A stretch of DNA of 64,000 nucleotides from Streptomyces sparsogenes. GTDB taxonomy: Bacteria > Actinomycetota > Actinomycetes > Streptomycetales > Streptomycetaceae. How positions within the stretch are numbered: position 1 is the stretch's first letter; every line of letters starts with the position of its first letter. A program made the position numbers and the translations under genes. The stretch is from positions 62,001 to 126,000 of the forward strand of contig NZ_MAXF01000095.1 in NCBI RefSeq assembly GCF_001704635.1, in the 5' to 3' direction. Positions 51,928-60,917 of the stretch are shown piece by piece. The notes under the pieces are model-generated. The model worked only from the letters and a program-made list of their open reading frames with translations. It did no database searches and had not been told where the DNA came from.

Positions 51928-54320
51928 TACTGGCAGGCCTCGCAGGACTCGGGGTTTTCCAGGGAGCAGGCGATGACCTCGGGGTCGGTGGCCGCCTGCT
52001 GGACGGGGACGGTGGCGGGCGCGGCGGCGCGAGCCGACTGTGCGATCCGGGTCGCCGGGCGCGAGCGCAGGTAGTACGTGGTCTTGATGCCGCGCTTCCA
52101 GGCGTACGCGTACATCGAGCTGAGCTTGCCGATGGTGGGCGATGCCATGAAGAGGTTCAGCGACTGGCTCTGGTCCAGGTACGGGGTGCGGGCGGCGGCC
52201 ATGTCGATCAGGGCGCGCTGCGGGATCTCCCACGCCGTCCGGTAGAGCCGCCGCACGTCCTCGGGCACCCAGGAGAAGTCCTGCACCGAGCCGTTGGACT
52301 CGCGCAGCGCCTCACGGCTCTGGGCGTCCCACACGCCGAGCTTCTTCAGGTCGTCGACCAGGTAGGAGTTGACCTGGAGGAACTCCCCGCTGAGCGTCTC
52401 GCGCTTGAACAGGTTGGAGACCTGCGGCTCGATGCACTCGTACACGCCCGCGATCGAGGCGATGGTCGCGGTCGGGGCGATGGCCAGCAGCAGCGAGTTG
52501 CGCATGCCGGACTTCGCCATCCGCTCGCGCAGCGCCTGCCACCGCTCGGGCCAGGTCGCCACCGCGTCCGTGTAGTGGTCCGGGTGCAGCACGCCGCGCG
52601 CGGTGCGGGTGGCGGACCAGGCCGGGTGGGGGCCGTGGCGCTCGGCGAGCGCGCAGGACGCCTCGTACGCCGCGAGCATGATGCGCTCGGAGATCTGGGT
52701 GGACAGCCGCTCGGCCTCGGGCGAGTCGAAGGGCAGCCGCAGCCGGAAGAAGACGTCCTGGAGGCCCATCAGGCCGAGCCCCACCGGCCGCCAGCGGGAG
52801 TTCGACGCCCCGGCCTCCTGGGTCGGGTAGAAGTTGATGTCCACCACGCGGTCGAGGAAGGTGACGGCGGTACGGACGGTCGCGTCCAGCTTCTCCCAGT
52901 CCATCCGGCCGTCCTCGCCCAGGTGCGCGGCCAGGTTGACCGAACCCAGGTTGCACACGGCCGTCTCACCGTCGTCCGTGACCTCCAGGATCTCGGTGCA
53001 CAGGTTGGAGGAGTGCACGACCCGGCCGGGCTCGGCGGTCTGGTTGGCGGTGCGGTTGGCGGCGTCCTTGAAGGTCATCCAGCCGTTGCCGGTCTGCGCC
53101 AGGGTGCGCATCATCCGGGCGTAGAGCTGGCGGGCCGGGACGGTCTTGACGGCCAGGCCGTCGGCCTCGGCCTTCCGGTACGCGGCGTCGAACTCCTCGC
53201 CCCACAGGTCCACCAGCTTGGGCGCGTCGACCGGCGAGAACAGCGACCAGTCGGCGTCGGCCTCGACCCGGCGCATGAACTCGTCCGGGATCCAGTGCGC
53301 GATGTTGAGGTTGTGGGTGCGGCGGGCCTCCTCGCCCGTGTTGTCCCGCAGCTCCAGGAACTCCTCGATGTCCGCGTGCCAGGTCTCCAGGTAGACGCAG
53401 GCCGCGCCCTTGCGCCGGCCGCCCTGGTTGACGGCGGCGACGGAGGCGTCGAGGGTGCGCAGGAACGGCACGATGCCGTTGGAGTGGCCGTTGGTGCCGC
53501 GGATCAGCGAACCGCGGGCGCGGATGCGCGAGTACGAGAGGCCGATGCCGCCCGCGTGCTTGGAGAGCCGCGCGACCTGGTGGTAGCGGTTGTAGATCGA
53601 GTCCAGCTCGTCCAGCGGCGAGTCCAGCAGATAGCAGGACGACATCTGCGGGTGGCGGGTGCCGGAGTTGAACAGGGTGGGGGAGCTGGGCAGGTAGGAC
53701 AGCGTGCTGGTGAGCCGGTACAGCTCGGCCACGTCGTCCAGCGCGCGCGTCGAGTGGTCCTCGGCGAGCCCGCAGGCCACCCGCAGCAGGAAGTGCTGCG
53801 GGGTCTCGATCACCTGGCGGGTGAGGGGGTGGCGGAGCAGGTAGCGGCTGTGGAGCGTACGCAGCCCGAAGTAGCCGAAGCGGTCGTCGGCGCCGTCGGC
53901 CAGCGCCTGCTCGACCAGGGCGTCCAGGCGGGCGGCGTGGGTGGTCACGAACTCGGCCGTGCCGTCCGCGATCAGGCCCTCGCGGTGCCCCACGGCCACC
54001 GAGGCGGAGAAGGAGACCGCTCCCTGCCCGGCCGCCTCCTCCCGGATGGCGAGGGTGAGCAGCCGCGCGGCCAGCTTCGAGTACTGCGGCTCCTCGGCGA
54101 TCAGGCCGGCCGCCGCCTCGGTCGCGAGGGTGCGCAACTCCGCCTCGTCCGAGCCGGGATGGCGGCCGCGCAGGGCGGCGGCCGCGACCTTGCCGGGGTC
54201 GGTGGCGGGCAGGTCGGCGGTGAGCGTGGTCAGGGTCCGCAGCAGGGCGGTCCCGGGCGCGTCCTCCGCTGCCTGTGCAGCCGCTGCCTCTGAAACCGGA
54301 TCGGCGGGCGCGATGGTCAC
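51927..54320 (-). CDS. nrdA: Class Ia ribonucleotide reductase large subunit
   Basis: This 797-residue R1 reduces ribonucleoside diphosphates. The substrate-site Cys region SSCYLLD, NLCTEI and the LGSVNLAA motif, plus C-terminal redox Cys in SCEACQ, are all visible. Residues 1-120 are helical and may include an ATP-cone activity site. The GTG at 54320 has GGGAGA about 9 bases upstream. Expression is governed by the NrdR boxes and B12 riboswitch upstream: when vitamin B12 is available, class II RNR serves and this operon is repressed. Confidence 0.95.
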   Translation of the reverse strand: MTIAPADPVSEAAAAQAAEDAPGTALLRTLTTLTADLPATDPGKVAAAALRGRHPGSDEAELRTLATEAAAGLIAEEPQYSKLAARLLTLAIREEAAGQGAVSFSASVAVGHREGLIADGTAEFVTTHAARLDALVEQALADGADDRFGYFGLRTLHSRYLLRHPLTRQVIETPQHFLLRVACGLAEDHSTRALDDVAELYRLTSTLSYLPSSPTLFNSGTRHPQMSSCYLLDSPLDELDSIYNRYHQVARLSKHAGGIGLSYSRIRARGSLIRGTNGHSNGIVPFLRTLDASVAAVNQGGRRKGAACVYLETWHADIEEFLELRDNTGEEARRTHNLNIAHWIPDEFMRRVEADADWSLFSPVDAPKLVDLWGEEFDAAYRKAEADGLAVKTVPARQLYARMMRTLAQTGNGWMTFKDAANRTANQTAEPGRVVHSSNLCTEILEVTDDGETAVCNLGSVNLAAHLGEDGRMDWEKLDATVRTAVTFLDRVVDINFYPTQEAGASNSRWRPVGLGLMGLQDVFFRLRLPFDSPEAERLSTQISERIMLAAYEASCALAERHGPHPAWSATRTARGVLHPDHYTDAVATWPERWQALRERMAKSGMRNSLLLAIAPTATIASIAGVYECIEPQVSNLFKRETLSGEFLQVNSYLVDDLKKLGVWDAQSREALRESNGSVQDFSWVPEDVRRLYRTAWEIPQRALIDMAAARTPYLDQSQSLNLFMASPTIGKLSSMYAYAWKRGIKTTYYLRSRPATRIAQSARAAAPATVPVQQAATDPEVIACSLENPESCEACQ

Positions 54321-54429
54321 TGAAGTGCTCTCCCTCGCTCGGCTTGGGCCGGGCGGGAGGTACGCGATGGGCGCGTACGGGCATGCCGAAACCGCGAACG
54401 GCATACCGCGCAGCGTCCACCGGCCCAAC

Positions 54430-54551
54430 CCGCGAGGCCCGGACGTATGAGACGGCCGTCGGCAGGTCCTCGGACTCGCGGGTACGCAAAAGCGTACGCG
54501 TACACCGTTGCGGGACAGTTCCGGATTCGCACCGGATTCCCCTGCGGCGAC
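54430..54551 (-). ncRNA. Cobalamin (B12) riboswitch upstream of nrdAB
   Basis: On the minus strand the core GGGAATCCGGTGCGAATC and CTGTCCCGCAACGGTG (54541-54503) matches the conserved cobalamin-aptamer core, and GGACCTGCC lies in the B12-box position (54478-54458). Published work on S. coelicolor showed a B12 riboswitch controlling nrdABS. The segment 54320-54430 can fold into hairpins near the ribosome binding site (one pairs GGGTTGGGCCGG with CCGGCCCAAGCC, one mismatch), a plausible expression platform. Confidence 0.9.
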
Positions 54552-54561
54552 AGCGAGCATG

Positions 54562-54610
54562 AGCATACATCTTGTGGTGGCGGGCGCACCTGCCCCCACA
54601 TGTTGTGTCG
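54562..54610 (-). promoter_or_regulatory. Two tandem NrdR boxes around the nrdAB promoter
   Basis: ACATCTTGTG (54567-54576) and ACATGTTGTG (54598-54607) share 9 of 10 bases and are 31 bp apart, three helix turns, as known for tandem NrdR boxes. A minus-strand -10 TATGCT lies at 54567-54562, placing transcription start near the riboswitch 5' end. A palindrome TTCGTACGAA (54624-54633) lies further upstream. The rest of the gap, 54640-54785, is a GC-rich low-complexity stretch with no gene. Confidence 0.78.
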
Positions 54611-54785
54611 TGAGGTGGAGTGTTTCGTACGAATGTGCTATTCAGTGCCGGACTTGGCGCGGTCTACGCGCGCTCGGCGCGCGGTCTGCAGGCGGCCTCG
54701 GCACGCCCGTGGCGCGGCCGTCTGGCGGCCCGGCGCGGGCGCCTGGCGGCCTGGCGCGGGCGCTTGGCGCGGTGCCGGGGGTGCC

Positions 54786-57440
54786 TCAAGCGGGCGTCGT
54801 CGCCCGCCACTCGGTGAGGGCGCGGGCCAGCCGGGCCCGGTAGTCGGCGTAGCCGCGCTCATAGGTCTCGGCACGCTCCGGGTCCGGTACGACAGTACGC
54901 GAATCGGCTCGCCATTGTGCCGCGTCCACGGGGTCACCGAGAGCGCGCCAGGCGACCGCGACCGCGCCGCGCGCCCCCACCTCGGGCTCGTCGGGAAGGC
55001 GCACGGGCCGCCCGAGGACGTCCGCGAACAGCTGGGTCCAGGCGGCGGACCGGGTGCCGCCCCCGCAGGCCGCGAGGCTCGCGCTCAGCCCCGCCGCCTC
55101 CAGGCAGTGGCGGGCGGCGTACGCGACGGCCTCGCAGGCGGCCCGTACGGCGTCCGCGCGGGTCGCGGCGAGGGTCAGGCCGTCCAGCCGGCCCCGGGCC
55201 GCCGGTTCGACGAACGGGGCCCGCTCGCCCGCGTCGGAGAGGAAGGGCAGGGCGGTCACCCCGCGCGCCCCCGGCGGGCTCCCGGCGAGCAGCGCGTCCA
55301 GGTCCGCGGTGGTGGCGCCGGTGAACTCCAGGACCCACTCCAGGGCCGCCGTGCCCACCATCGCGGGCATGCCGCGCAGCCAGCGGTCCCGGTCGGGCGT
55401 GCACAGCCACATGCCCGCCGGGTCGGCGGCCGGGTCGATCACGGCGCTGCCGGTGAGGACCTGGCTGGCGAGGGTCGTGCCGACGATCAGCAGGCCGTCC
55501 CCGACCTCCTCGACCCCGCTGCCGATCGCGCAGGCCGGAAGGTCGTACGGGCCCGCCGTGACGGGCAGTCCGGCCGGCAGCCCGAGCAGTTCCGCGCCCG
55601 CCTCGTCCAGCGCCAGGACGGTGCCGGGCGCGGCGGGCGGCGGCAACAACCGGGCGTGTTCGGCGATTCCGCACGCTTCCAGGGCCTTCGGGACGTAGTG
55701 GCGGGTGGTCACGTCCATGAAGGGCATGGAGGCGTCCGAGGCGTCCACGCCGATCACGCCGGTGAGCCGCTGGGCCACCGCGTCCACGCAGTAGCCCGCG
55801 ACCTCGGCGCGCGCCAGCGCCTCCGGTTCGTGGTCCGCCAGCCAGCGCAGCAGGGGCGCGTGGCAGCCGGGGAACACCCCGGAGCCGGTGAGCCGGTACA
55901 GCTCGCGGATCGTGCCGTCCTCGCCCCAGCGGGCCACGGTGTCGCCCGCCCGCCCGTCCATCCAGGAGATCGGCGGGCGCACGGCGCGGCCCGCCGCGTC
56001 GCGCAGCCACAGCCCGTCGCCCTGCCCGGTGAGCGCGAGCGCGACCGGGGCCGCGTGGCCCGCCCCGGCCAGGGCGGCGGTCACCTCGCGGACCACCTCG
56101 GCGACCGTGCGCAGCACGTCCTCCAGGTCCTGCTCGACCCGCCCGCCGGGCAGGCGGGTGAGCCGACTGCGGCGGCTCGCGGCCGCCAGTGACCTGCCGT
56201 CCCGGCCGAAAGCCACGGCCTTGGTGACGGAGGTGCCAACATCGACTCCGAGGACGATGCTCGTGACTCCGCTCCCTCCCGAGAGAGGGGGCTTCTCACT
56301 TGGCCGCCGTGACGGCCTCGTGACGGTCAAGCCCTGACCGGCGCCTGATGGCGCGACACGTACTGTAGCGGCTCGGTTGCGCTCCGCGCCACCAGCTCCG
56401 GGAGCCGGCTGGTTCGCCGGGTGCGCGAGCTTCTCGCCGCGCGCGTAGCGGCCGACCTCGGCGGCGGTGATGGTGGCCGCGCGGTGAGCGGTCTGCCGGG
56501 TGGCGCCGGCGAGGTGCGGGGTGGTGACGACATTGGGCGCGGAGTGCAGCGGCCAGTCGGCGGGCGGCGGTTCGATGTCGTACACGTCGAGGGCGAGGGC
56601 CCCCAGGCGGCCGCTGCGCAGCGCGTCCGGCAGCGGGGCGTAGTCCAGCAGGCCGCCGCGCGCGGTGTTCACCAGGACCGCGCCGGGGCGCATCAGGGCG
56701 AGCCGGTCGGCGTTGATCAGCCCCTTGGTCTCGGGGGTGAGCCGGGCGTGCAGGCTCACCACGGAGGAGCGGGTGAGGAGTTCGTCGAGGCCGACCGGCT
56801 CGACGCCGTCCGCGCGGGCGGCCTCGGGGTCGGTGTACGGGTCGGCGATCAGCACGTGGGCGCCGAAGGCGCGCAGCACGCGGGCGACGATCCGGCCGAT
56901 CGCCCCGTAGCCGACCAGGCCGACGGTCGCGCCGTCCAGCTCGATGCCGCTCTCCTCGTACGCGAAGAAGTCCCCGCGCCAGCGGCCGGCGCGCAGCTCC
57001 GCGTCGGCAGTGGGGATGCGGCGCATCGCGGCGAGCATCATGCCGACGGCGAACTCGGCGGCGGCGGTGGCGTTGCGGCCGGGCGCGAAGCTGACGGCGA
57101 CGCCCGCGCGGGTGGCCGCCGCCAGGTCGACGTTGACCGGGCCGCCGCGCGAGACCGCGACCATCCGCAGCTCGGGGCGGGCGGCGAAGACCTCGGCGGT
57201 GAACGGCGCCATCTGCGTCACGCACACCTCCGCCCCCGCCAGCGCCTCGATCAGCTGCTCCTCGGTGCCGCTGGCCTCGTTCACCCGGCTCGCCGGGCCG
57301 CCCACCGGCCCGAAGGGCTCGTGTGGCCACGGCAGCGTCAGCTCGGCGACATCGACGTCCGCGAGCCCCGGCTCGTCGCGGAGCGCGGCGATGATGAGGT
57401 CGGGGCGTACGAAGTGGTCTCCGGCGGCGAGGACGCGCAT
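54786..57440 (-). CDS. 2-hydroxyacid dehydrogenase fused in frame to an FGGY-family carbohydrate kinase
   Basis: This 884-codon ORF has two complete enzymes. Residues 1 to about 345 are a D-isomer 2-hydroxyacid dehydrogenase with the Rossmann VGLVGYGAIGRIVARVLRAFG, NTARGGLLD and PHLAGAT. Residues 392-884 are an FGGY kinase beginning VTSIVLGVDVGTSVTKA, with SWMDGRAGD, GTTLASQ and ACGGGTRSAAWTQ. The linker (about 346-391) is Pro/Arg/Ser-rich and reads like translated intergenic DNA. It carries GGGAGGGAGCGGA immediately before codon 392, which is GTC where a separate kinase gene would have GTG. The protein is probably a product of stop loss or a sequence error, or a true fusion. It is divergent from the phosphatase-DeoR genes. 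Substrate unknown, likely a sugar acid. Confidence 0.8.
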   Translation of the reverse strand: MRVLAAGDHFVRPDLIIAALRDEPGLADVDVAELTLPWPHEPFGPVGGPASRVNEASGTEEQLIEALAGAEVCVTQMAPFTAEVFAARPELRMVAVSRGGPVNVDLAAATRAGVAVSFAPGRNATAAAEFAVGMMLAAMRRIPTADAELRAGRWRGDFFAYEESGIELDGATVGLVGYGAIGRIVARVLRAFGAHVLIADPYTDPEAARADGVEPVGLDELLTRSSVVSLHARLTPETKGLINADRLALMRPGAVLVNTARGGLLDYAPLPDALRSGRLGALALDVYDIEPPPADWPLHSAPNVVTTPHLAGATRQTAHRAATITAAEVGRYARGEKLAHPANQPAPGAGGAERNRAATVRVAPSGAGQGLTVTRPSRRPSEKPPLSGGSGVTSIVLGVDVGTSVTKAVAFGRDGRSLAAASRRSRLTRLPGGRVEQDLEDVLRTVAEVVREVTAALAGAGHAAPVALALTGQGDGLWLRDAAGRAVRPPISWMDGRAGDTVARWGEDGTIRELYRLTGSGVFPGCHAPLLRWLADHEPEALARAEVAGYCVDAVAQRLTGVIGVDASDASMPFMDVTTRHYVPKALEACGIAEHARLLPPPAAPGTVLALDEAGAELLGLPAGLPVTAGPYDLPACAIGSGVEEVGDGLLIVGTTLASQVLTGSAVIDPAADPAGMWLCTPDRDRWLRGMPAMVGTAALEWVLEFTGATTADLDALLAGSPPGARGVTALPFLSDAGERAPFVEPAARGRLDGLTLAATRADAVRAACEAVAYAARHCLEAAGLSASLAACGGGTRSAAWTQLFADVLGRPVRLPDEPEVGARGAVAVAWRALGDPVDAAQWRADSRTVVPDPERAETYERGYADYRARLARALTEWRATTPA

Positions 57441-57504
57441 GGGTGGCCTTTCTTCGGCGTTACGAGGTCGGCGGAGTTCGGCGATCGGCGTTCCATCACA
57501 GAGG

Positions 57505-57540
57505 CGACGCTAGATTTAACATCGTTGACGTGACAAAGCA
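57505..57540. promoter_or_regulatory. Divergent promoter region with candidate DeoR operator
   Basis: TTTAACATCGTTGACGTGAC is the AT-richest stretch here; TAACATCGTTGA is an imperfect palindrome. A related sequence, GTTAACTTCAC, with TTAAC/GTTAA arms, recurs after the DeoR gene (59096-59125). Both are candidate DeoR sites. Confidence 0.35.
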
Positions 57541-57618
57541 ATGGCGCGTGCGTCGGTTCGCGCGCTATTGCGGCTCGAAGGCACGGCCCGAGGCACGGTC
57601 CGAGGAGAGGAACTTCCT

Positions 57619-58293
57619 GTGACGGCTCGTCTACTGCTCGTCCGCCACGGCGAGACGGTGTGGCACGCGGAGAACCGGTACGCCGGCATCTCGGACGTCC
57701 CCCTGACGGAACGGGGATTCCGGCAGGCGGAAGCGCTCGCCCATTGGGTGACGAAACGCGGAGTGGACGCGGTCGCCTGCTCCCCGCTGAGCCGCGCCCG
57801 GCTGACCGCGCGCCCCGCCGCCGACGCGCTCGGCCTCGTCCCCGAAGTCGTCGAGGACCTGCGCGAGGTCGACTTCGGCTGGGGCGAGGGCCGCACCATC
57901 GCCGAGATGGAGGCGGAGGACCCGGAGGCCGTACGGGCCTTCAGGGCGGACGCGGAGGCGGGCGCGTTCCCCGGCTCGGAGCCGCCCGGCGCCGCGGCGG
58001 CGCGCGCCGCGGCCGCGCTGCGCGGCCTGGCCGCCGCGCACCCGGACCGCACGGTGCTGGTCGTGGCGCACAACTCCCTGCTGCGGATGGCGCTGTGCGC
58101 CCTCCTGGGCATCCCCGTCGGCCGCTACCGGCACGTCTTCCCGCGCCTGGACAACGCGGCGGTGAGTGAGATCCAGGTGGCCGGGGAGCGGACGGCGCTG
58201 CGGTCGCTGAACGTGCCCACGGGGGACCTGTCCGAGGGGGGCGCGGGTACGCGGGACGGTGGCGCCGCTCGTGGGGGAGAATCCGCCCCATGA
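57619..58293 (+). CDS. Histidine phosphatase (phosphoglycerate-mutase superfamily)
   Basis: This 224-residue protein has the catalytic RHGET (LLLVRHGETVWHAENRYAG), the second His in VVAHNSLLR, and the Arg in SPLSRARLTA. It removes a phosphate from a small molecule; it does not have the extra loops of a true mutase. The GTG at 57619 follows GAGAGGAA. It overlaps the DeoR gene by ATGA, so it is in one operon with regulator and possibly the second kinase. In this cluster it may act on the kinases' phosphorylated sugars or recycle dead-end phosphates. Confidence 0.88.
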   Translation: MTARLLLVRHGETVWHAENRYAGISDVPLTERGFRQAEALAHWVTKRGVDAVACSPLSRARLTARPAADALGLVPEVVEDLREVDFGWGEGRTIAEMEAEDPEAVRAFRADAEAGAFPGSEPPGAAAARAAAALRGLAAAHPDRTVLVVAHNSLLRMALCALLGIPVGRYRHVFPRLDNAAVSEIQVAGERTALRSLNVPTGDLSEGGAGTRDGGAARGGESAP

Positions 58294-59099
58294 CCACGAC
58301 CGGCGCGTCCGACGTCCCGCCCCGCTCCCAGGCCGCCCGCAGGCAGACCATCACCGAGTACGTGCTCGAACACTCCACCGCCACCGCGGCCGAGCTGGCC
58401 GAGCTGACCGGCGTCAGCCTCATGACCGTGCACCGGGACCTGGACGAGCTGGCCAGGCTCGGCGTGCTGCGGAAGTTCCGGGGCGGGGTCTCGGCGCTGC
58501 CGTCGTCGGTCTTCGAGTCCAGTCTGGACTACCGGATGGGCGTGAACCGGGCCGAGAAGGAGGCGGTGGCCGCGGCCGCCGCGGAGCTGGTCGAGCCCGG
58601 CATGTCGATCATCCTGGACGACTCCACGACCGCCCTCGCCCTGGCCCGGCTGCTGGTCGACGCCGCGCCGCTGACCGTGGTGACCAACGCCCGGCGGGTG
58701 GAGGAGGTCTTCGCGGGGGTGCCGCAGACCCGGCTGATCGGCCTGGGCGGGGAGTACTCGCACACCCACGACTCCTTCCTCGGTGTGCCCTGTGTGGCCG
58801 CGATCGAGGCGCTGTCGGTGGACATGGTGCTGGTCTCCACCTCGGCGGTGGACGCGCACACCACCTACCACCAGGAGCAGGACGTGGTGCTGGTGAAGCG
58901 GGCGATGCTCGCAGCAGGAAGCCGCAAGGTCCTCCTCATGGACGCGTCGAAGACCCGGCGCACGGCCCTGCACCGGCTCTGCCCCGTGGAGGAGTTCGAC
59001 CACCTGGTGGTGGACGACGGGGTGGACCGGCGGCTGCTGGCGGAGCTGCGGGAGCGCACGGACGTGAGGGTGGCGAAGACGGCGGGGGCGCGCTCTTAA
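58290..59099 (+). CDS. DeoR/GlpR-family transcription regulator
   Basis: This 269-residue protein has an N-terminal winged helix (ATAAELAELTGVSLMTVHRDLDELARLGVLRKFRGGV) and a sugar-phosphate-binding DeoR domain (GMSIILDDSTTALALARLL, TVVTNARRV, GGEYSHTHDSFLG, LLMDASK). It senses a phosphorylated carbohydrate and represses catabolic genes; the ligand here is likely the product of one of the kinases. It starts on the ATGA overlap with the phosphatase stop. Candidate operators lie in the divergent promoter and after its stop. Confidence 0.9.
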   Translation: MTTTGASDVPPRSQAARRQTITEYVLEHSTATAAELAELTGVSLMTVHRDLDELARLGVLRKFRGGVSALPSSVFESSLDYRMGVNRAEKEAVAAAAAELVEPGMSIILDDSTTALALARLLVDAAPLTVVTNARRVEEVFAGVPQTRLIGLGGEYSHTHDSFLGVPCVAAIEALSVDMVLVSTSAVDAHTTYHQEQDVVLVKRAMLAAGSRKVLLMDASKTRRTALHRLCPVEEFDHLVVDDGVDRRLLAELRERTDVRVAKTAGARS

Positions 59100-59134
59100 C
59101 GTCTCGCGTGTTAACTTCACTTCGCACATGGGGC

Positions 59135-59175
59135 CGGTGGGTCTTGGGCGCACCGGGGAGCTCCAAGACCCACCG
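59135..59175. terminator. Hairpin after the DeoR gene
   Basis: A 13-bp perfect stem (59135-59147 with 59163-59175). The gap beyond it, 59176-59310, holds short CCCAGTCAG repeats and the ribosome binding site of the second kinase. Confidence 0.6.
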
Positions 59176-59310
59176 TTGTGCTGCCCGGCCGGCCCGGTTG
59201 GCGCAGCCCTACCCAGTCAGCCCAGTCAGCCCAGCCAGCCCTGTCCGTCCCGCCTGCCGCTGAGCCGCCCCCGGGGTACGGGCGCGCCGCGACCGAAGGA
59301 GCCGATCGCC

Positions 59311-60813
59311 ATGAGCACCGCGTCCCCTTCCCCCGAGGCCGTGGAGGGTTCCCCTCAGGTCGTGGCGGGTTCCCCCGAGGTCGTGGTGGGGATCGACATC
59401 GCCACGGCGGCGGTCCGCGCGGTGTGCGTCGACGCGCGGGGCCGGGTCCTCGCGGAGGGCCGCGTCCCGCTGCCGGCTCCCCGGCGCGGCGCCGGCGGGC
59501 GCAGCGAGCAGGACGCGCGGGCCTGGTGGCCCGCCGTCGCCGCCGCTCTGCGGGAGGCGACCGCGGCGCTCCCGGCGGGCGGCCGGGAGGTGGTGGCCGT
59601 CGCCACCTCCGCGACCTCCGGCACGGTCGTCCTGGCGGACGGCACGGGCGAGCCGGTCGGCCCCGCCCTCATGTACGACGACCGCCGCGCGGCCGGACTC
59701 AACGCCCGCGCCCAGCGGCTCGGCGCCCCCCGCTGGCAGGCCCTCGGCCTCGCGGTCGGCCCGACGGCGGCCCTCGGCCGCCTCGCCTGGCTGGCAGGGG
59801 AGGAGGGCCCCGCCGGTGGCCCCCGCCACCTCCTCCACACCCCCGACCTCATCGGATGGCGGCTCACCGGCGGCCCGGTCGCCACCGACTGGAGCCACGC
59901 CCTCAAGACCGGATACGACGCGCGCCTCGGCGAGTGGCCCGACGAGGTCCTGGACGCCCTGGGCGTACCGACCGCCTGGCTGCCGCCGGTCCAGGCGCCC
60001 GCGACCGAGGCCGGCACGGTGTGCGCCGCCGCCGCGAGCGAGACCGGGCTGCCGGTCGGCTGCCCGGTGCGCCTGGGCATGACGGACGGCTGCGCCGGGC
60101 AGATCGCCACCGGGGCCGTCCGCCCCGGCCAGTTCGTCGGGGTCCTCGGTACCACGTACGTTCTCAAGGGCGTCACCCGCGAGCTGGTCACCGACCCGAG
60201 CGGCGCGCTCTACAGCCATCGCCACCCCGACGGCTGGTGGCTGCCGGGCGGCGCCTCCAACACCGGCGGCGAGGCCCTCGCGCACGTCCCCGCCGACCGG
60301 CTCCCCGCCCTCGACCGCGCCGCCGCCGCCCGGGGCCCCGCCTCCGTCGTCGCGTACCCGCTGCGCCGCGAGGGCGAGCGCTTCCCCTTCGTCAGTGGCG
60401 AGGCCCGCGGCTTCCTCCTCGGCACCCCGGCCGACGAGGCCGACCGCCACCGCGCCGAGCTGGAGGGCGTCGCCTTCCTGGAACGCCTCGCGATCGAGCG
60501 CGTCCGGGAGCTGGGAGTGCCCGTCGAGGGCCCCCTGTGGGCGGCGGGCGGCGGCAGCCGCAGCCCCCTGTGGACCCGGATCCGCGCCACCGCCCTCGGC
60601 ATGCCGCTGCGCGTCGCCGACCGCGCCGAGACCGCCTTCGGCGCCGCGCTCCTCGCCGCCTCCGGCACCCTCCACCCCGACCTCGCGGCGGCCGCCACCG
60701 CCATGGTCCGCACCGGCCGGGACATCGAGCCGGACGAGACGGAGCGCGCGGCGCTCGACGAGTCGTACGCCGCCTTCACCGCCGCCCTGCGCGAGCGCGG
60801 CTGGATCGCGTAG
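59311..60813 (+). CDS. FGGY-family carbohydrate kinase (second)
   Basis: This 500-residue kinase has the FGGY N-terminal VVGIDIATAAVRAV, a central VGTTYVLKGV phosphate loop (GVLGTTYVLKG) and WAAGGGSRSPLWTRI near the C-terminus. The first 25 residues include a short repeat (GSPQVVAGSPEVV). It is quite different from the kinase domain in the fusion protein, so the cluster can phosphorylate two substrates or two steps. AAGGAG precedes the ATG by 9 bases. It lies after the DeoR gene but beyond a hairpin, so it may have its own promoter. Substrate unknown. Confidence 0.9.
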   Translation: MSTASPSPEAVEGSPQVVAGSPEVVVGIDIATAAVRAVCVDARGRVLAEGRVPLPAPRRGAGGRSEQDARAWWPAVAAALREATAALPAGGREVVAVATSATSGTVVLADGTGEPVGPALMYDDRRAAGLNARAQRLGAPRWQALGLAVGPTAALGRLAWLAGEEGPAGGPRHLLHTPDLIGWRLTGGPVATDWSHALKTGYDARLGEWPDEVLDALGVPTAWLPPVQAPATEAGTVCAAAASETGLPVGCPVRLGMTDGCAGQIATGAVRPGQFVGVLGTTYVLKGVTRELVTDPSGALYSHRHPDGWWLPGGASNTGGEALAHVPADRLPALDRAAAARGPASVVAYPLRREGERFPFVSGEARGFLLGTPADEADRHRAELEGVAFLERLAIERVRELGVPVEGPLWAAGGGSRSPLWTRIRATALGMPLRVADRAETAFGAALLAASGTLHPDLAAAATAMVRTGRDIEPDETERAALDESYAAFTAALRERGWIA

Positions 60814-60888
60814 GGCGCCCCGGAACCACCCGGCTCGGCCCTTCCCTCTGGCCGGATCCCTTCCCCGCTCAAGTTCTGACGGGGTCTC

Positions 60889-60917
60889 TTGACGGCGAGT
60901 TGGTCCATACCTAACGT
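60889..60917 (+). promoter_or_regulatory. Promoter and operator-like site of the alginate-lyase gene
   Basis: TTGACG (60889-60894), 17 bases, TAACGT (60912-60917). The spacer contains TGGTCCATACCT (60901-60912), one base from the 12-bp TGGTCCAGACCT direct-repeat unit of Streptomyces chitinase promoters and close to half of a DasR (dre) site. A GntR-type repressor could block the promoter here. Confidence 0.7.

Noticed and set aside
51915-54293. Long plus-strand open frame opposite nrdA
   Set aside because: nrdA on the minus strand has full motifs; the opposite frame has no family features and arises from GC-rich third positions.
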